From Spirochaetaceae bacterium 4572_59 (GTDB taxonomy: Bacteria; Spirochaetota; Spirochaetia; DSM-2461): a DNA stretch of 64,000 bases. The stretch covers positions 1-64,000 of the forward strand of contig NBMC01000024.1 of the NCBI GenBank assembly GCA_002084805.1, read 5' to 3'. Under the pieces are notes generated by a model, which did not search any database, was not told where the DNA came from, and saw only the letters and a list, made by a program, of their open reading frames with translations. Below, piece after piece: positions 44,271 through 53,605 of the stretch; position 1 is the stretch's first letter; each line of letters starts with the position of its first letter. Position numbers and translations under genes: made by a program.

Positions 44271-45092
44271 ATGATACTATTTTTTAGAAAATACCTGGTG
44301 AAGATACTTCTTATCGTCTCAATTATAACGGTCATAGCGGGAATTCTGTTTTATACTATGGAATTTATGAACCCTCACATTCTATCAAAGGATTTCAGCT
44401 CCGGGCAGAGCTGGTGGCTTGCCTACTATTCTGCTGAAAATTTCAATCCTCTGGAAACCTGGCTATTTCTGATGGTCTCCGACCTGTACTCTCTTATATT
44501 CGGGTTCTTTGTATATAGACAAATTAAAAAAAATCCATCTCCCCAGCTCTCTTTTTTATACCTGTTTATCTTTACATTTTCTCTTCAAATAATAAGGCTG
44601 GGATATTTGCTGCCCCAAAGCAGTGCATTCCACATAGATAAGGAATTGATCACAAGGATTATCTATTTCAGCCGTTTATTCGCTTTGACCGCTTTTTTTT
44701 CAACATCCCTGTTCAGTACGGGTCTGCAAATTCAAAAATTCAATATGGTTCTTCTTATAACAGTTCTACTCTCTTTTTCTATGTCAATAATAATTCCTCT
44801 GAATACAATAGAACTGACCACATCCCTACTTTTCCGTATAGCTGCAGAAAAGAGCCTTGCCCTCTTCTGCATTGCCCTTGAAATATTGACAGCAATGAAT
44901 TTCTTCTATGCCGCCATAAAACAGGCCAGAGTAGAGTTTTATCGCTTATTTCTTTTCAGCATTATGATCCTTAACGGGTATGAGCTGATGTTCTTTCTGT
45001 ATATACCTTTCCTTCTACCGGGAAGTATTCTGCTTCTGGCCGGAACGATTTTATATATAAGAACAAGCCAGAAAATGTTTCTCTGGGCGTAA
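44271..45092 (+). CDS. Integral membrane protein, function unknown
   Basis: 273 residues with about eight membrane segments, e.g. LVKILLIVSIITVIAGILFY and FFYIPFLLPGSILLLAG-like C-terminal helices. A soluble loop follows the first helix (HILSKDFSSGQSWWLAYYS). The pattern is reminiscent of seven-helix receptor-type membrane domains, but no motif supports a function. Converges with the polyprenol kinase-like gene, 8 nt apart. Confidence 0.65.
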   Translation: MILFFRKYLVKILLIVSIITVIAGILFYTMEFMNPHILSKDFSSGQSWWLAYYSAENFNPLETWLFLMVSDLYSLIFGFFVYRQIKKNPSPQLSFLYLFIFTFSLQIIRLGYLLPQSSAFHIDKELITRIIYFSRLFALTAFFSTSLFSTGLQIQKFNMVLLITVLLSFSMSIIIPLNTIELTTSLLFRIAAEKSLALFCIALEILTAMNFFYAAIKQARVEFYRLFLFSIMILNGYELMFFLYIPFLLPGSILLLAGTILYIRTSQKMFLWA

Positions 45093-45100
45093 ATTAAAGA

Positions 45101-45712
45101 TTACAACAGGCTGGCTAGCAGACCAGTCCCTATGGGGATAATGATATTATCCAAATCTCTTGAAGGAAGAGCCTCTAGGACGGTAGCAACAAAAGCTATA
45201 ATTAAAGAGTTAATAAAATTATTTGTCAGACGAAATGTAATAAGCAATACTGCGGCGAAGCAGGTAAAAGAACCGGCTATCGTTTTTCCCCCGGTAAAGG
45301 GAATCTTTTTTAAACCGAAAAGTTTCCCCGCAAGGCTGGATAAACCATCACCGAATGCAAGGGCATAAATTGCAATTGCCGCTGCCGGATGGGGGTAGAG
45401 GAGCAATGCCATAAGAGCTCCGAACGCCAGAGTAATAGGACCTAGTACAAAATGTCCTTTATCTCTATCTCTGGATGCAAACATCGTGATATCAGAAATA
45501 ATAAAGATGTATTTCCCGACACTTCTCAAATACTCCGAATATGTATAGGCTAGGATTCCACACAGCAGTAATGAAACTGTAAAGGTAAAATTCCAAGCAG
45601 CTAAAGCCGGAACAAAAGCAATCATCAAATGAATCGCCTTTCTGACTAGTTCCTTCTGGATATTATGTAGGACTAAACTTTTCGGACTTGCATATAAATT
45701 GCTATAAACCAT
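45101..45712 (-). CDS. Diacylglycerol/polyprenol kinase-like membrane protein (SEC59/DGK1/VTE5 type)
   Basis: 203 residues, mostly hydrophobic with six or seven segments. Family features: ELVRKAIHLMIAFVP near residues 21-35, RDRDKGHFVLGPITL, ALAFGDGLSSLAGKLFG and the C-terminal EALPSRDLDNIIIPIG. Members are CTP-dependent lipid kinases (dolichol, phytol, diacylglycerol); phosphatidate cytidylyltransferases are relatives. AGGTGAG precedes the ATG. The lipid substrate is not known. Confidence 0.8.
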   Translation of the reverse strand: MVYSNLYASPKSLVLHNIQKELVRKAIHLMIAFVPALAAWNFTFTVSLLLCGILAYTYSEYLRSVGKYIFIISDITMFASRDRDKGHFVLGPITLAFGALMALLLYPHPAAAIAIYALAFGDGLSSLAGKLFGLKKIPFTGGKTIAGSFTCFAAVLLITFRLTNNFINSLIIAFVATVLEALPSRDLDNIIIPIGTGLLASLL

Positions 45713-45894
45713 TATCTCACCTGAATTTCATGATATACTTATTGTTTAATGCAAGAATTACGCCAACAATATCTTAAAAAATATTTATTTTATATATCTT
45801 TATGTTAAAAGTAATTGTTTTCATGAACAATTCCTATAGAATAGCTAAAAATCCGGGCTGTCTACTTTATTAGACAAGTTAAATTCATAATTTA

Positions 45895-47064
45895 CTATTC
45901 TTTTATATAAATATTTTTCTCTTCTGGGTTATCAAGAGATATGACAACCCAGTTATTCATGTCTGCCATATCCTGGTTGATCATGCCGATATCAACCTTT
46001 TTGGTCATTTCCGCAACGATATATCTACGTTCTCCAAACTGAAACCCCGCTCCTTTACGGTCGATGCTGACAGCTGCCATGGAATGGCTGTATTGGTAGG
46101 AAGCCATCAAAAGAGCGGGTATTTCCATTTTATTCATAAGACAACAGTAAACAAGAGCAAGAGCATCACAGTCGCCTGTCTGCTTCAGGACAACACTGAC
46201 CGGAGCCAAAAGATCCGAAAAACTGTTACTGCTACCGTATTCATACTCCTGCAGCCAGGACAATAGGATTTCAGCTTTTTCTGCATTAGTTTTATCTTTC
46301 AGAATATCCTGGATGTCCGCTGCAAGTTCATCCAGATCCGTTCCACTGTCCCGGTAGACCATTTGATAGTACCTTTTCCAGGCAACAGCAAATTCTGCGG
46401 GATCCTTATAGGAACTCAGTATAGAGGCTTCTCTTTCTATCATAAGCTGTGTAATTTCTTCTCTTACTGGATTATAGCGGAAAGATATCCTTTGTCCTTC
46501 AAAGCCAAGAGGAAAAGCGGCTGAATCATTTGATCCGGAGATCAGAAGGGAACTGATAACTCCGGGATTCTTTCTTCCCTCATCATCCACTGAGAACCCG
46601 TCCAGACAGGAAAGTATCCAAGGAAGAGATTCACTATAGTTTTCCAGGCTGCAAATGCCAGTCAGGTAATAATCATAATCATCCCGGTCAATAAACAGAA
46701 ACCATCCCCTGAGTTGATTCCCAGCTGACATAAAAATGCTATCTGACAGAGAAACCATATGTCCCTGATATAAAAAACGGGAAGAATCTGATTCTATTTT
46801 TTCCAGATCACGGAGATGACTATCCATCATTTCCTGATCACTCTGATAAGTACTTCCAGGATAGACAGTAAGCTGAAAGATAACAGTATTATCCGGTTTT
46901 ATGAATGAGAGGCGCCCTGCCTCGCTGTCATCATGCAGACTCCAGCCCTCGGGAAGTAAAAGACTACTGTCCGTAGGCTCTATATGCCATTCCAGTGAGA
47001 ATAAAGTCTGCATGAAACAGATAAGGAATATACCTGCCAGAGCCTTTACCCTGAAATTATGCAT
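45895..47064 (-). CDS. Secreted transglutaminase-like protein
   Basis: 389 residues; N-terminal signal peptide (VKALAGIFLICFMQTLFS). The C-terminal part (about 250-360) fits the transglutaminase-like fold: Cys in TGDCDALALVYCCLMNKM, His in YSHSMAAVSI and an acidic residue in YIVAEMTKKVDIG form a plausible triad. The N-terminal 200 residues are beta-rich and unrecognised. It overlaps the end of lgt by 8 nt as the last gene of the MinD-DUF342-lgt unit. Probably a periplasmic peptidase or protein modifier. Confidence 0.7.
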   Translation of the reverse strand: MHNFRVKALAGIFLICFMQTLFSLEWHIEPTDSSLLLPEGWSLHDDSEAGRLSFIKPDNTVIFQLTVYPGSTYQSDQEMMDSHLRDLEKIESDSSRFLYQGHMVSLSDSIFMSAGNQLRGWFLFIDRDDYDYYLTGICSLENYSESLPWILSCLDGFSVDDEGRKNPGVISSLLISGSNDSAAFPLGFEGQRISFRYNPVREEITQLMIEREASILSSYKDPAEFAVAWKRYYQMVYRDSGTDLDELAADIQDILKDKTNAEKAEILLSWLQEYEYGSSNSFSDLLAPVSVVLKQTGDCDALALVYCCLMNKMEIPALLMASYQYSHSMAAVSIDRKGAGFQFGERRYIVAEMTKKVDIGMINQDMADMNNWVVISLDNPEEKNIYIKE

Positions 47065-48001
47065 TGGATTTCCTTTTTTCCCTGAAACTCAAAAAGAACA
47101 TCAACAGCAGTCCGGAAAGTATCATCACAAAACAGAAAATTTGACCTGTTGTGAAATTGAACAGAGACTCCATCAGATAGTTGGGTGACCCTCCCCCCCA
47201 TTGAAGGGGAAAATCCAGTCCTTTGTCCGGTTCTCTGAAATACTCGATAATAAAACGGAAAAATCCATAACCAACCAGATACATTCCTGTAACGGCTCCT
47301 TCAAATTTCTTGACTTTTCTAACAACAAACCAAAGGATCAGCCATAATAGAATTCCTTCGGCAAAGGCTTCATACAACTGAGAGGGGTGACGGGGCAGGT
47401 TTACCATAGCGACGCCGCTAATATTCATGTTTATCTCTTTAGCAACATCCACAACCCAAGCCTGTTTTGTAGAAAAACGTTCCGCATAGGGAAAGACAAT
47501 ACCGCATTTAGCCGTAGTAACCCTGCCGTAAAGTTCTCCATTTATAAAATTGCCCAGCCTTCCGAAGGTATATCCCAAAGGAACAACCGCCGTAACCCTG
47601 TCGGACATATGGAAAAAATTCCATTTATACTTTTTGCTGTAGAGTACCCCGCCCAGAATTCCACCAATCAGTCCACCATGATAGGACATACCCTGCAGAC
47701 CAACAAATTGTCCCTCTGAAAACGGCCAGAATATTAACCAGGGTTTTCTCCAGTAGATTCCGCTTGTATCATAAACGAGAGTAGAAAAAATTCTGGCTCC
47801 CAGAATTAAACCAAGAATAACCCAGAAAAAAAGATTGGAAACATCATCATCCGAACAATTCAGATGATCTTGTTTCACCTGAATGCGGAACAATATATAA
47901 GCTGTTGCAAAGGCAAAAAGGTACATCAATCCGTACCATCGGACCGGTAAACCTGGTATTATTTCGGGTGATAACCATGCGGGAAAGTGTATATATAGCA
48001 T
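47057..48001 (-). CDS. lgt: Prolipoprotein diacylglyceryl transferase
   Basis: 314 residues, seven membrane segments. Signature GRLGNFINGELYGR and the GMSYHGGLIGGILGG segment with the essential His; HPSQLYEAFAEG and FIIEYFREPD are also typical. Adds diacylglycerol to the lipobox Cys, needed by the several lipoproteins in this window. AAGGGG precedes the ATG. It lies 12 nt after the DUF342 gene. Confidence 0.96.
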   Translation of the reverse strand: MLYIHFPAWLSPEIIPGLPVRWYGLMYLFAFATAYILFRIQVKQDHLNCSDDDVSNLFFWVILGLILGARIFSTLVYDTSGIYWRKPWLIFWPFSEGQFVGLQGMSYHGGLIGGILGGVLYSKKYKWNFFHMSDRVTAVVPLGYTFGRLGNFINGELYGRVTTAKCGIVFPYAERFSTKQAWVVDVAKEINMNISGVAMVNLPRHPSQLYEAFAEGILLWLILWFVVRKVKKFEGAVTGMYLVGYGFFRFIIEYFREPDKGLDFPLQWGGGSPNYLMESLFNFTTGQIFCFVMILSGLLLMFFLSFREKRKSNA

Positions 48002-48013
48002 TAAAGCCCCTTG

Positions 48014-49444
48014 TCAGATTTGTTTTATCGATATTTTACCGGTTTCGCTGTCAAAAAACACGGTCTGAGATGTTATTCTTTCATTAATTTCAAGTTTTCT
48101 ACCATGACTTTCAAATACAGTCCCGGGAAATATCGTTCCGCTTACTTTTATTTCAGAATCAAAATGTAGTTCAAATTTATCCTTCATCAAAAAGTTTTTA
48201 ACAACTTTTTTCTCTTGGACTTTCAGATACTGAATTTTTTTCTTTCTCAATCCCATCAATTTTTTCTGCTGTCCCTTATGTTCAGCTGTCTTCATCATAA
48301 GTTCAAGAGATTCAAGATGGCTGTTAAGCTGCTCAATCTCCCTGTCCATCACATTAATCTGATCCTCAACAAGATAATCCTGACCAAAGGAGATAAATGT
48401 TACCGCCCCTCTCTCAGAACCGATTGAATCTGCAGAAAGCCCGTTTTTTACCTTTATCCTGCCCCCAATAATACGGGTACCTTCTGCCTGGGATAGGATT
48501 TTTCCATTACATTTTATTTGACAGTTCATTAAGGCTTTTTTATAGAGGATGTTTCCGTTTGACATAAGATTTGAATTCTCGGCAAATCCAAGATTGATGT
48601 CTTTATTTGACCGGAGTACTGCTTTCCGGTCACCCTTAACACCCCGTCCAATAAGAATGGACCCGCTGGAACTGAGCAGAGAAGCCTCGACAACATCTCT
48701 GACTTTCAAATCATTTCCGGCGTTAATATAGATACCAGAAAGAACCGATCCGATAATTTCGATTGTACCGGGAAACTGGATATTACCATTTGTTCTGGAA
48801 ACGTCCCCCTTAAAAACTTTTTTGGATTTGATAATAAGACGGTTCTCTTCAATACAGATCAATCCCTTTACGCCGGCGATCAGTTGTTTTCCCGTTTCAT
48901 CCTCTTTTATCTTAAAATGCTCATCCACTTTCAAAGACTTGTTCTCATCTTCACTTAAAGGTTCACCCAGTACATTAAGACCGATGGAATCACCATCCTC
49001 ACAGGAGACAATCTCTGCGATCACATCTCCCGCTTCCACCGGAATAAGGACTTCCTGATCAGCTTGGATATCAATTAAAAATTTAAGTGCTTCACTCTCC
49101 TGAAAGGGTATCAGTCCCTGGGCCACAATCTCATCTGTAACCAGTTCTTCCCTTCCGCTTCGTTCCAATATGGAATTCAGAATTTCCTCAGAAATCCCTT
49201 CGACAATACCGTTTTCTCCCAGGACCGTCATAAGAGAAGACTTTGTTGGAAGACATCCGCTGCCAACTGCTGGAATAATTGATAGCAAAGCTTTCATCTT
49301 ATCTTCTGATACGGAAACAAGAATCCTGGCGTCCATATGCTTTCTGACTCTGAAAGAATATATGGTATTCCGACTGGAATAATCCAAAATTCCATCAATG
49401 CCAGAGATAGCCTTCCCTTCCTGTAAATTTATGTTCTCATACAA
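48014..49444 (-). CDS. FapA/DUF342 protein, C-terminal reading frame
   Basis: 476 residues from a TTG (MYENINLQEGKAIS). DUF342 layout: N-terminal alpha/beta part (ARILVSVSEDKMKALLSIIP), a right-handed beta-helix-like polymer core (RTNGNIQFPGTIEIIGSVLSG, SGSILIGRGVKGDRKAVLRS), a coiled coil (IEQLNSHLESLELMMKTAEH) and a C-terminal strand region. The frame stays open about 110 nt upstream of the TTG and encodes convincing family sequence there (GKDIFGKKIEGIEGNDPLVR), overlapping the end of the neighbouring frame. So this is probably the second part of one 932-residue protein split by a frameshift. FapA family members are implicated in flagellar assembly or in nucleoid/envelope functions; role here unproven. 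Confidence 0.82.
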   Translation of the reverse strand: MYENINLQEGKAISGIDGILDYSSRNTIYSFRVRKHMDARILVSVSEDKMKALLSIIPAVGSGCLPTKSSLMTVLGENGIVEGISEEILNSILERSGREELVTDEIVAQGLIPFQESEALKFLIDIQADQEVLIPVEAGDVIAEIVSCEDGDSIGLNVLGEPLSEDENKSLKVDEHFKIKEDETGKQLIAGVKGLICIEENRLIIKSKKVFKGDVSRTNGNIQFPGTIEIIGSVLSGIYINAGNDLKVRDVVEASLLSSSGSILIGRGVKGDRKAVLRSNKDINLGFAENSNLMSNGNILYKKALMNCQIKCNGKILSQAEGTRIIGGRIKVKNGLSADSIGSERGAVTFISFGQDYLVEDQINVMDREIEQLNSHLESLELMMKTAEHKGQQKKLMGLRKKKIQYLKVQEKKVVKNFLMKDKFELHFDSEIKVSGTIFPGTVFESHGRKLEINERITSQTVFFDSETGKISIKQI

Positions 49445-49484
49445 GCGGACAAGCGGATCGTTACCTTCAATACCTTCAATTTTT

Positions 49485-50813
49485 TTACCAAAAATATCCT
49501 TGCCGTTTTTCCCCTCGTGTTGTTTCCCCGAAAGAATCCGGTTTTTTCCGGAGCTGTTTCATTCTTTCCAGGATAACGTTGATCTGCTCCTGATCAATAT
49601 ATTCCGCATCCACAATAATTTCTCTGTCTTTTCCTCTTTCAGGATTCTCTCCCTTTGCCAGAAGGATAGATATTTCAAGCTGATTGGAAGAGTTAAAATC
49701 AAGGATTTCTTTCTTTATTTTATCCGCTTCAAAATCTTTTATTTTCAGTCCCAGAACTTTCTGCCATGTTTTTTTCAAATCAAGGCTGTGGCCTTTTCCC
49801 GAACCTTTCTTCAGATGAAGTTTCGCTTCTGTTGCCAAAGAGTTAATTTCAATATCAGACTCACTATTTCGGTCCTGAGTCAAACAGAAAGTTTGAGAAG
49901 ATCCAGACTTACATCCCATACGAAGAACCCGCAGGATTTTGTCGTCTGAAATAAGATTCTCCAAAGGATAATTCTTCTCTTCAACAGAGGCTTTAATGGA
50001 AGCAACTTCCGGTAGAGGCGCCCCTTTATGCCCTACTGTAAAATCCAAAAAACAGTCAGCTCTATTTTCACTGATACGCACTGTATAAGAATGAGTTTCA
50101 AAAGGGACAATATCCATCCAGTTTTCACCTTTTCTGGCAAATCCTGAAACTTCAGCAAAGAACTCATTCTTTTCTTTTCGAATATTTCTGCCAAAATAGA
50201 ATTGATCACGGGAAACCGGTAGAGGCTTCAAAATATTTCCTCGTATATCCTTACCGGGAGCTTCAATCCCAGTTGATTTCTCAATTGTACAAATAAGATC
50301 TCCCTGCCTGAAAAACCCTATTTCTGAAATAGTAGGAGAGACATCTATGCGTACTTTTTTTTCTACCTGCTCTTCAACGATGATGATTTTCTCTTTTCCA
50401 CCCTTAAATAAACCCTTGTCTTTGACCCTTCGGTCTTTCTTTACAGTTGATTTGATTGTACTGAAAATTTGGGGTGCCATATTGATGGACCGGATTTTTT
50501 CTACAACCTTTTCCAGTTCCGGAGAGAAGGTCAATGAGGAAAAATCATATACATCGCCCTCTCCGGACGTCGGCTCTTCACCCTCTGCAACAGGATCAGA
50601 TTCCGTTTTTTCCATTGCCTCAGAAAAATCTTCCACTGCATTCTTCAGAGCAGTTTCATTAATACCATATACTATATTTTCCCTTTGGAGTAAGTGATGG
50701 AGAGTGTCTATATTGTGTGTTTCACCATTTTCATCCGGTAAAAACAGCAGTTTCGCCGATATAGCCTTATTATCAAGTATTAACTTGATCTGACCGTTGA
50801 ATTCCTGACTCAT
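49485..50813 (-). CDS. DUF342-related protein, N-terminal reading frame
   Basis: 442 residues. Begins GQIKLILDNKAISAKLLFLP with a FapA-type N-terminal domain (ENIVYGINETALKNAVEDF), an acidic linker, then a second DUF342-like block (GFFRQGDLICTIEKSTG, APGKDIRGNILKPLP) and LEISILLAKGENPERGKDRE near 385-405. The last codons (ETTRGEKRQGYFW) depart from family sequence, while the +1 frame reads smoothly into the next DUF342 frame; deletion of one base in the GGGGAAAAAC run near 49526-49535 would join them. 8 nt follow the MinD-like gene. Confidence 0.72.
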   Translation of the reverse strand: MSQEFNGQIKLILDNKAISAKLLFLPDENGETHNIDTLHHLLQRENIVYGINETALKNAVEDFSEAMEKTESDPVAEGEEPTSGEGDVYDFSSLTFSPELEKVVEKIRSINMAPQIFSTIKSTVKKDRRVKDKGLFKGGKEKIIIVEEQVEKKVRIDVSPTISEIGFFRQGDLICTIEKSTGIEAPGKDIRGNILKPLPVSRDQFYFGRNIRKEKNEFFAEVSGFARKGENWMDIVPFETHSYTVRISENRADCFLDFTVGHKGAPLPEVASIKASVEEKNYPLENLISDDKILRVLRMGCKSGSSQTFCLTQDRNSESDIEINSLATEAKLHLKKGSGKGHSLDLKKTWQKVLGLKIKDFEADKIKKEILDFNSSNQLEISILLAKGENPERGKDREIIVDAEYIDQEQINVILERMKQLRKKPDSFGETTRGEKRQGYFW

Positions 50814-50821
50814 ATACTCTT

Positions 50822-51964
50822 TTATACTTCAAAACCGGCTTCTGAAGCTTTCACTAATTTTGATTTGATAAAGCGGTTTTCCTTTTTTAATTTTTTTATT
50901 TCATATTGCTGCATTTTAATTGTTTCGATTAGATCGCCCTGGGTCAAAACACCACTGTGAAGAAGTTCCTCCAGAGATTCTACCTTATCGTTGAAATCTG
51001 ATTCGGCCTCCATTTCAGCAGCCTGATATGAATACTCGGCATCAAGATTAGTAATTTTAATATTCTCTTCCAGATCCATTTCCATTATTTTATCACAGAT
51101 TCTGAAAACTCCCTGAGAAAGAACTGATTTCGGTTTATAGACTATAACGGGCAATCTGGAATTCAATGCTTTTTTCTGGAATTCATCACGGTACAGAACA
51201 CCGAGGAATTCCATATTAACACCAAGATAGTCCCTGACAGAAAGGATTAAACGGTCTGATTTTTGCATTTCTTCCGGATTTTCCAACATATTCATAACAA
51301 GGCGAGGCTGAAAATGTGTCTTTTTTTCCAGAAAGACTTCTGTCCCTTCCGGATCCAACTCTTTCAATTTATCCAAAAGGCTGGATAAATAAATTTTCTG
51401 CAGGGTAATACCGTCTTTTCTTAACTTTTCCAGGTATGCCATTGCAGGAGATTTTCTATCAAAGGATGAATAAAGCAGTCTGAAAAGAACACTTTTGATA
51501 AAAAGATAGGCATTTAAAGTTGCTGTTAATGTAGGCGTTGTAACAATCACTCCACAGCCGGCAATAAGGAAAAAATCTAATATTGTATTATTACTTCCCG
51601 CGCCAAGATCCACAATAAGATAATCCGCATCCAGTTTCATCAAGCGGTTGATAAGCTTTTTCTTTTGAGGAGTGGTAATATTGGCGGCTCCGGGAACTTC
51701 TCCCTCCCCTGAAATGAAAAATAGATTCTGATAATCAGTGGGATGAACAATATTCTCAATTTTCTGTTTTGGGTTGTTAAGAAAGGATCCCAATCCTTCA
51801 ACTGTCGGATTTTGGCCAATTACAAGATGCAGGTTTGATCCACCCAGATCCAGATCCGCAAGAATAACTTTTTTATTATTCTTGGCCAGACCGATAGCCA
51901 TATTGGCAGCAAGAAGAGATTTTCCTACTCCACCTTTGCCACTTGCCACAGCAATTATTTGCAT
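50822..51964 (-). CDS. MinD/ParA-like ATPase
   Basis: 380 residues from ATG 51964 (MQIIAVASGKGGVGKSLLAA), with AGGAG upstream. Deviant Walker A KGGVGKS with signature Lys, ADLDLGGSNLHLVIG as switch I, and DYLIVDLGAGSNNTILDFF as switch II. Resembles FlhG/MinD-type position ATPases, but is longer, with a C-terminal extension ending in a coiled coil (LIETIKMQQYEIKKLKKENRFI). It starts an operon with the DUF342 proteins, lgt and a transglutaminase-like protein, suggesting that the ATPase positions or times the DUF342 protein (inference). Confidence 0.87.
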   Translation of the reverse strand: MQIIAVASGKGGVGKSLLAANMAIGLAKNNKKVILADLDLGGSNLHLVIGQNPTVEGLGSFLNNPKQKIENIVHPTDYQNLFFISGEGEVPGAANITTPQKKKLINRLMKLDADYLIVDLGAGSNNTILDFFLIAGCGVIVTTPTLTATLNAYLFIKSVLFRLLYSSFDRKSPAMAYLEKLRKDGITLQKIYLSSLLDKLKELDPEGTEVFLEKKTHFQPRLVMNMLENPEEMQKSDRLILSVRDYLGVNMEFLGVLYRDEFQKKALNSRLPVIVYKPKSVLSQGVFRICDKIMEMDLEENIKITNLDAEYSYQAAEMEAESDFNDKVESLEELLHSGVLTQGDLIETIKMQQYEIKKLKKENRFIKSKLVKASEAGFEV

Positions 51965-52106
51965 GAATATCACTCCTGCTGAATATAAATAACACAGGTT
52001 CTATGTTTTCTGAACCTAGGTCTTTGTGAAAATGGACGCATTCTATTATTATATACTATATAGTGTTCAGTTTAAAACTGATTGAATAGCTGGTCAAGTA
52101 AAGGTG

Positions 52107-52134
52107 TTGACAAAGAACATACAGATCTTACAAT
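52107..52134 (+). promoter_or_regulatory. ctpA promoter
   Basis: Perfect TTGACA, 16-nt spacer, TACAAT; predicted start near 52141, immediately before the AAAGGAG site (52142-52148). Confidence 0.7.
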
Positions 52135-52155
52135 ACCTTTCAAAGGAGATAATTT

Positions 52156-53556
52156 ATGAAAAGAAAAACTGAACGGGTTTTATGGGTTTCTCTGACATTT
52201 TCTCTTTTACTTGTTCTTTCTGTGATTTTGCTGGCACCTACTGTTTCTGCTCAATCCTCAGGGACATCTACAGAGAATTACATCAGGATGTTCGAAACAG
52301 CCTATTACTTATTATTAAGAAATTACGTCGATGAGATTCCTCCCGAAACTCTTTTTGAAGGCGCCATGACAGGATTATTTGAAAGCCTGGAGGATCCCTA
52401 CTCTCTTTATCTGAAAGAAGATCAACTCAGATCCCTCACGGACACTACCAGCGGCCGCTTCGGTGGTGTTGGTTTGTATATATCAAAAGAATTCTTCGAT
52501 GCGGAGAATCCAAATGGTCGAAAACCCTACGTTAAAGTTGTTGCTCCCATTGAAGGCACTCCCGCCTATAAATCCGGAATTCATGCTGGTGACTATATTT
52601 ATAAGATCGACCAGGAAAGTGCAAAAGACCTGACTACCGATGAAGTTTCCAATCTTCTCAGAGGCGTTGCCGGAACAGATGTAGATGTTACATTTTTACG
52701 GGGAAACAATATTACATTTGAAGTAATTCTTACACGGGACAATATTGAGATTCCCACGGTCAAATGGGATTATGTTGACAACAAAACCGGATATCTGCGG
52801 ATCATTCAATTTACCCCTTATACTGCAATAAGAGTGGAAGAAACCCTAAAAGCTTTCAACAGAAAAAATGTCAATACCATTATCATAGATGTCCGCAGCA
52901 ATCCCGGAGGGCTATTGAATTCTGTTGTAGAGATAAGTGATTATTTTTTTGATAACGGTACAATAGTCAGTACCCGTTCCAGAATTCCCGGTGAAAATGA
53001 AATATACAAAGCGGAAAATGGAAAAATTGTTTCCGATTCCACTGATATTTATATGATCATAGATAATGGTTCAGCATCGGCTGCAGAAATACTCACCGGC
53101 GTCATGAAAGACCGTGGTAGAGCCGTTATAGTTGGAGATACCAGCTATGGTAAAGGATCTGTACAGCAGATGCTGATGCTGGGTGACAGCGCCATCAAAC
53201 TGACAATGGCCCGCTATTATACTCCCAGCGGTGTCAATATTGATAAAACTGGTATTGATCCGGATGTCAGAGTTGAAGAGGAAGATCTGTCTGAAACTGA
53301 TATTCTTGACTATAAAACCCTTATTGAAAATAACCGGATAGGAAATTTTGTGAGTGACAATACAACTCCCAACGAAAAGGATATTGATAATCTGATTATA
53401 AAACTCAGAGAAGAGGGAATCAGTCTGGAAGAGCAATTTCTTAAAATAATGATTCGGAATGAGGTAAACAGAAGAATGGATGATCCTCCGGTTTTCGATT
53501 TGGAATATGATAAATCTCTTCAGAAAGTTATGGAATTGATTAGGGAAACCAAATGA
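52156..53556 (+). CDS. ctpA: C-terminal processing peptidase (S41)
   Basis: 466 residues. Signal segment about 8-32 (LTFSLLLVLSVILLAPTVSA), PDZ domain about 100-190 (GGVGLYIS, GIHAGDYIYKIDQES), then the S41 core: IIIDVRSNPGGLLNSVVEIS, the catalytic Ser within GSASAAEIL (305-313) and Lys333 in YGKGSVQ. Processes periplasmic proteins at the C-terminus. AAAGGAG precedes the ATG. Followed by rsmE after 49 nt. Confidence 0.95.
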   Translation: MKRKTERVLWVSLTFSLLLVLSVILLAPTVSAQSSGTSTENYIRMFETAYYLLLRNYVDEIPPETLFEGAMTGLFESLEDPYSLYLKEDQLRSLTDTTSGRFGGVGLYISKEFFDAENPNGRKPYVKVVAPIEGTPAYKSGIHAGDYIYKIDQESAKDLTTDEVSNLLRGVAGTDVDVTFLRGNNITFEVILTRDNIEIPTVKWDYVDNKTGYLRIIQFTPYTAIRVEETLKAFNRKNVNTIIIDVRSNPGGLLNSVVEISDYFFDNGTIVSTRSRIPGENEIYKAENGKIVSDSTDIYMIIDNGSASAAEILTGVMKDRGRAVIVGDTSYGKGSVQQMLMLGDSAIKLTMARYYTPSGVNIDKTGIDPDVRVEEEDLSETDILDYKTLIENNRIGNFVSDNTTPNEKDIDNLIIKLREEGISLEEQFLKIMIRNEVNRRMDDPPVFDLEYDKSLQKVMELIRETK

Positions 53557-53605
53557 CAAATTTAAATATTTCATCAATTCAGATACAGACAGGAGAAGAT
53601 CAGGA

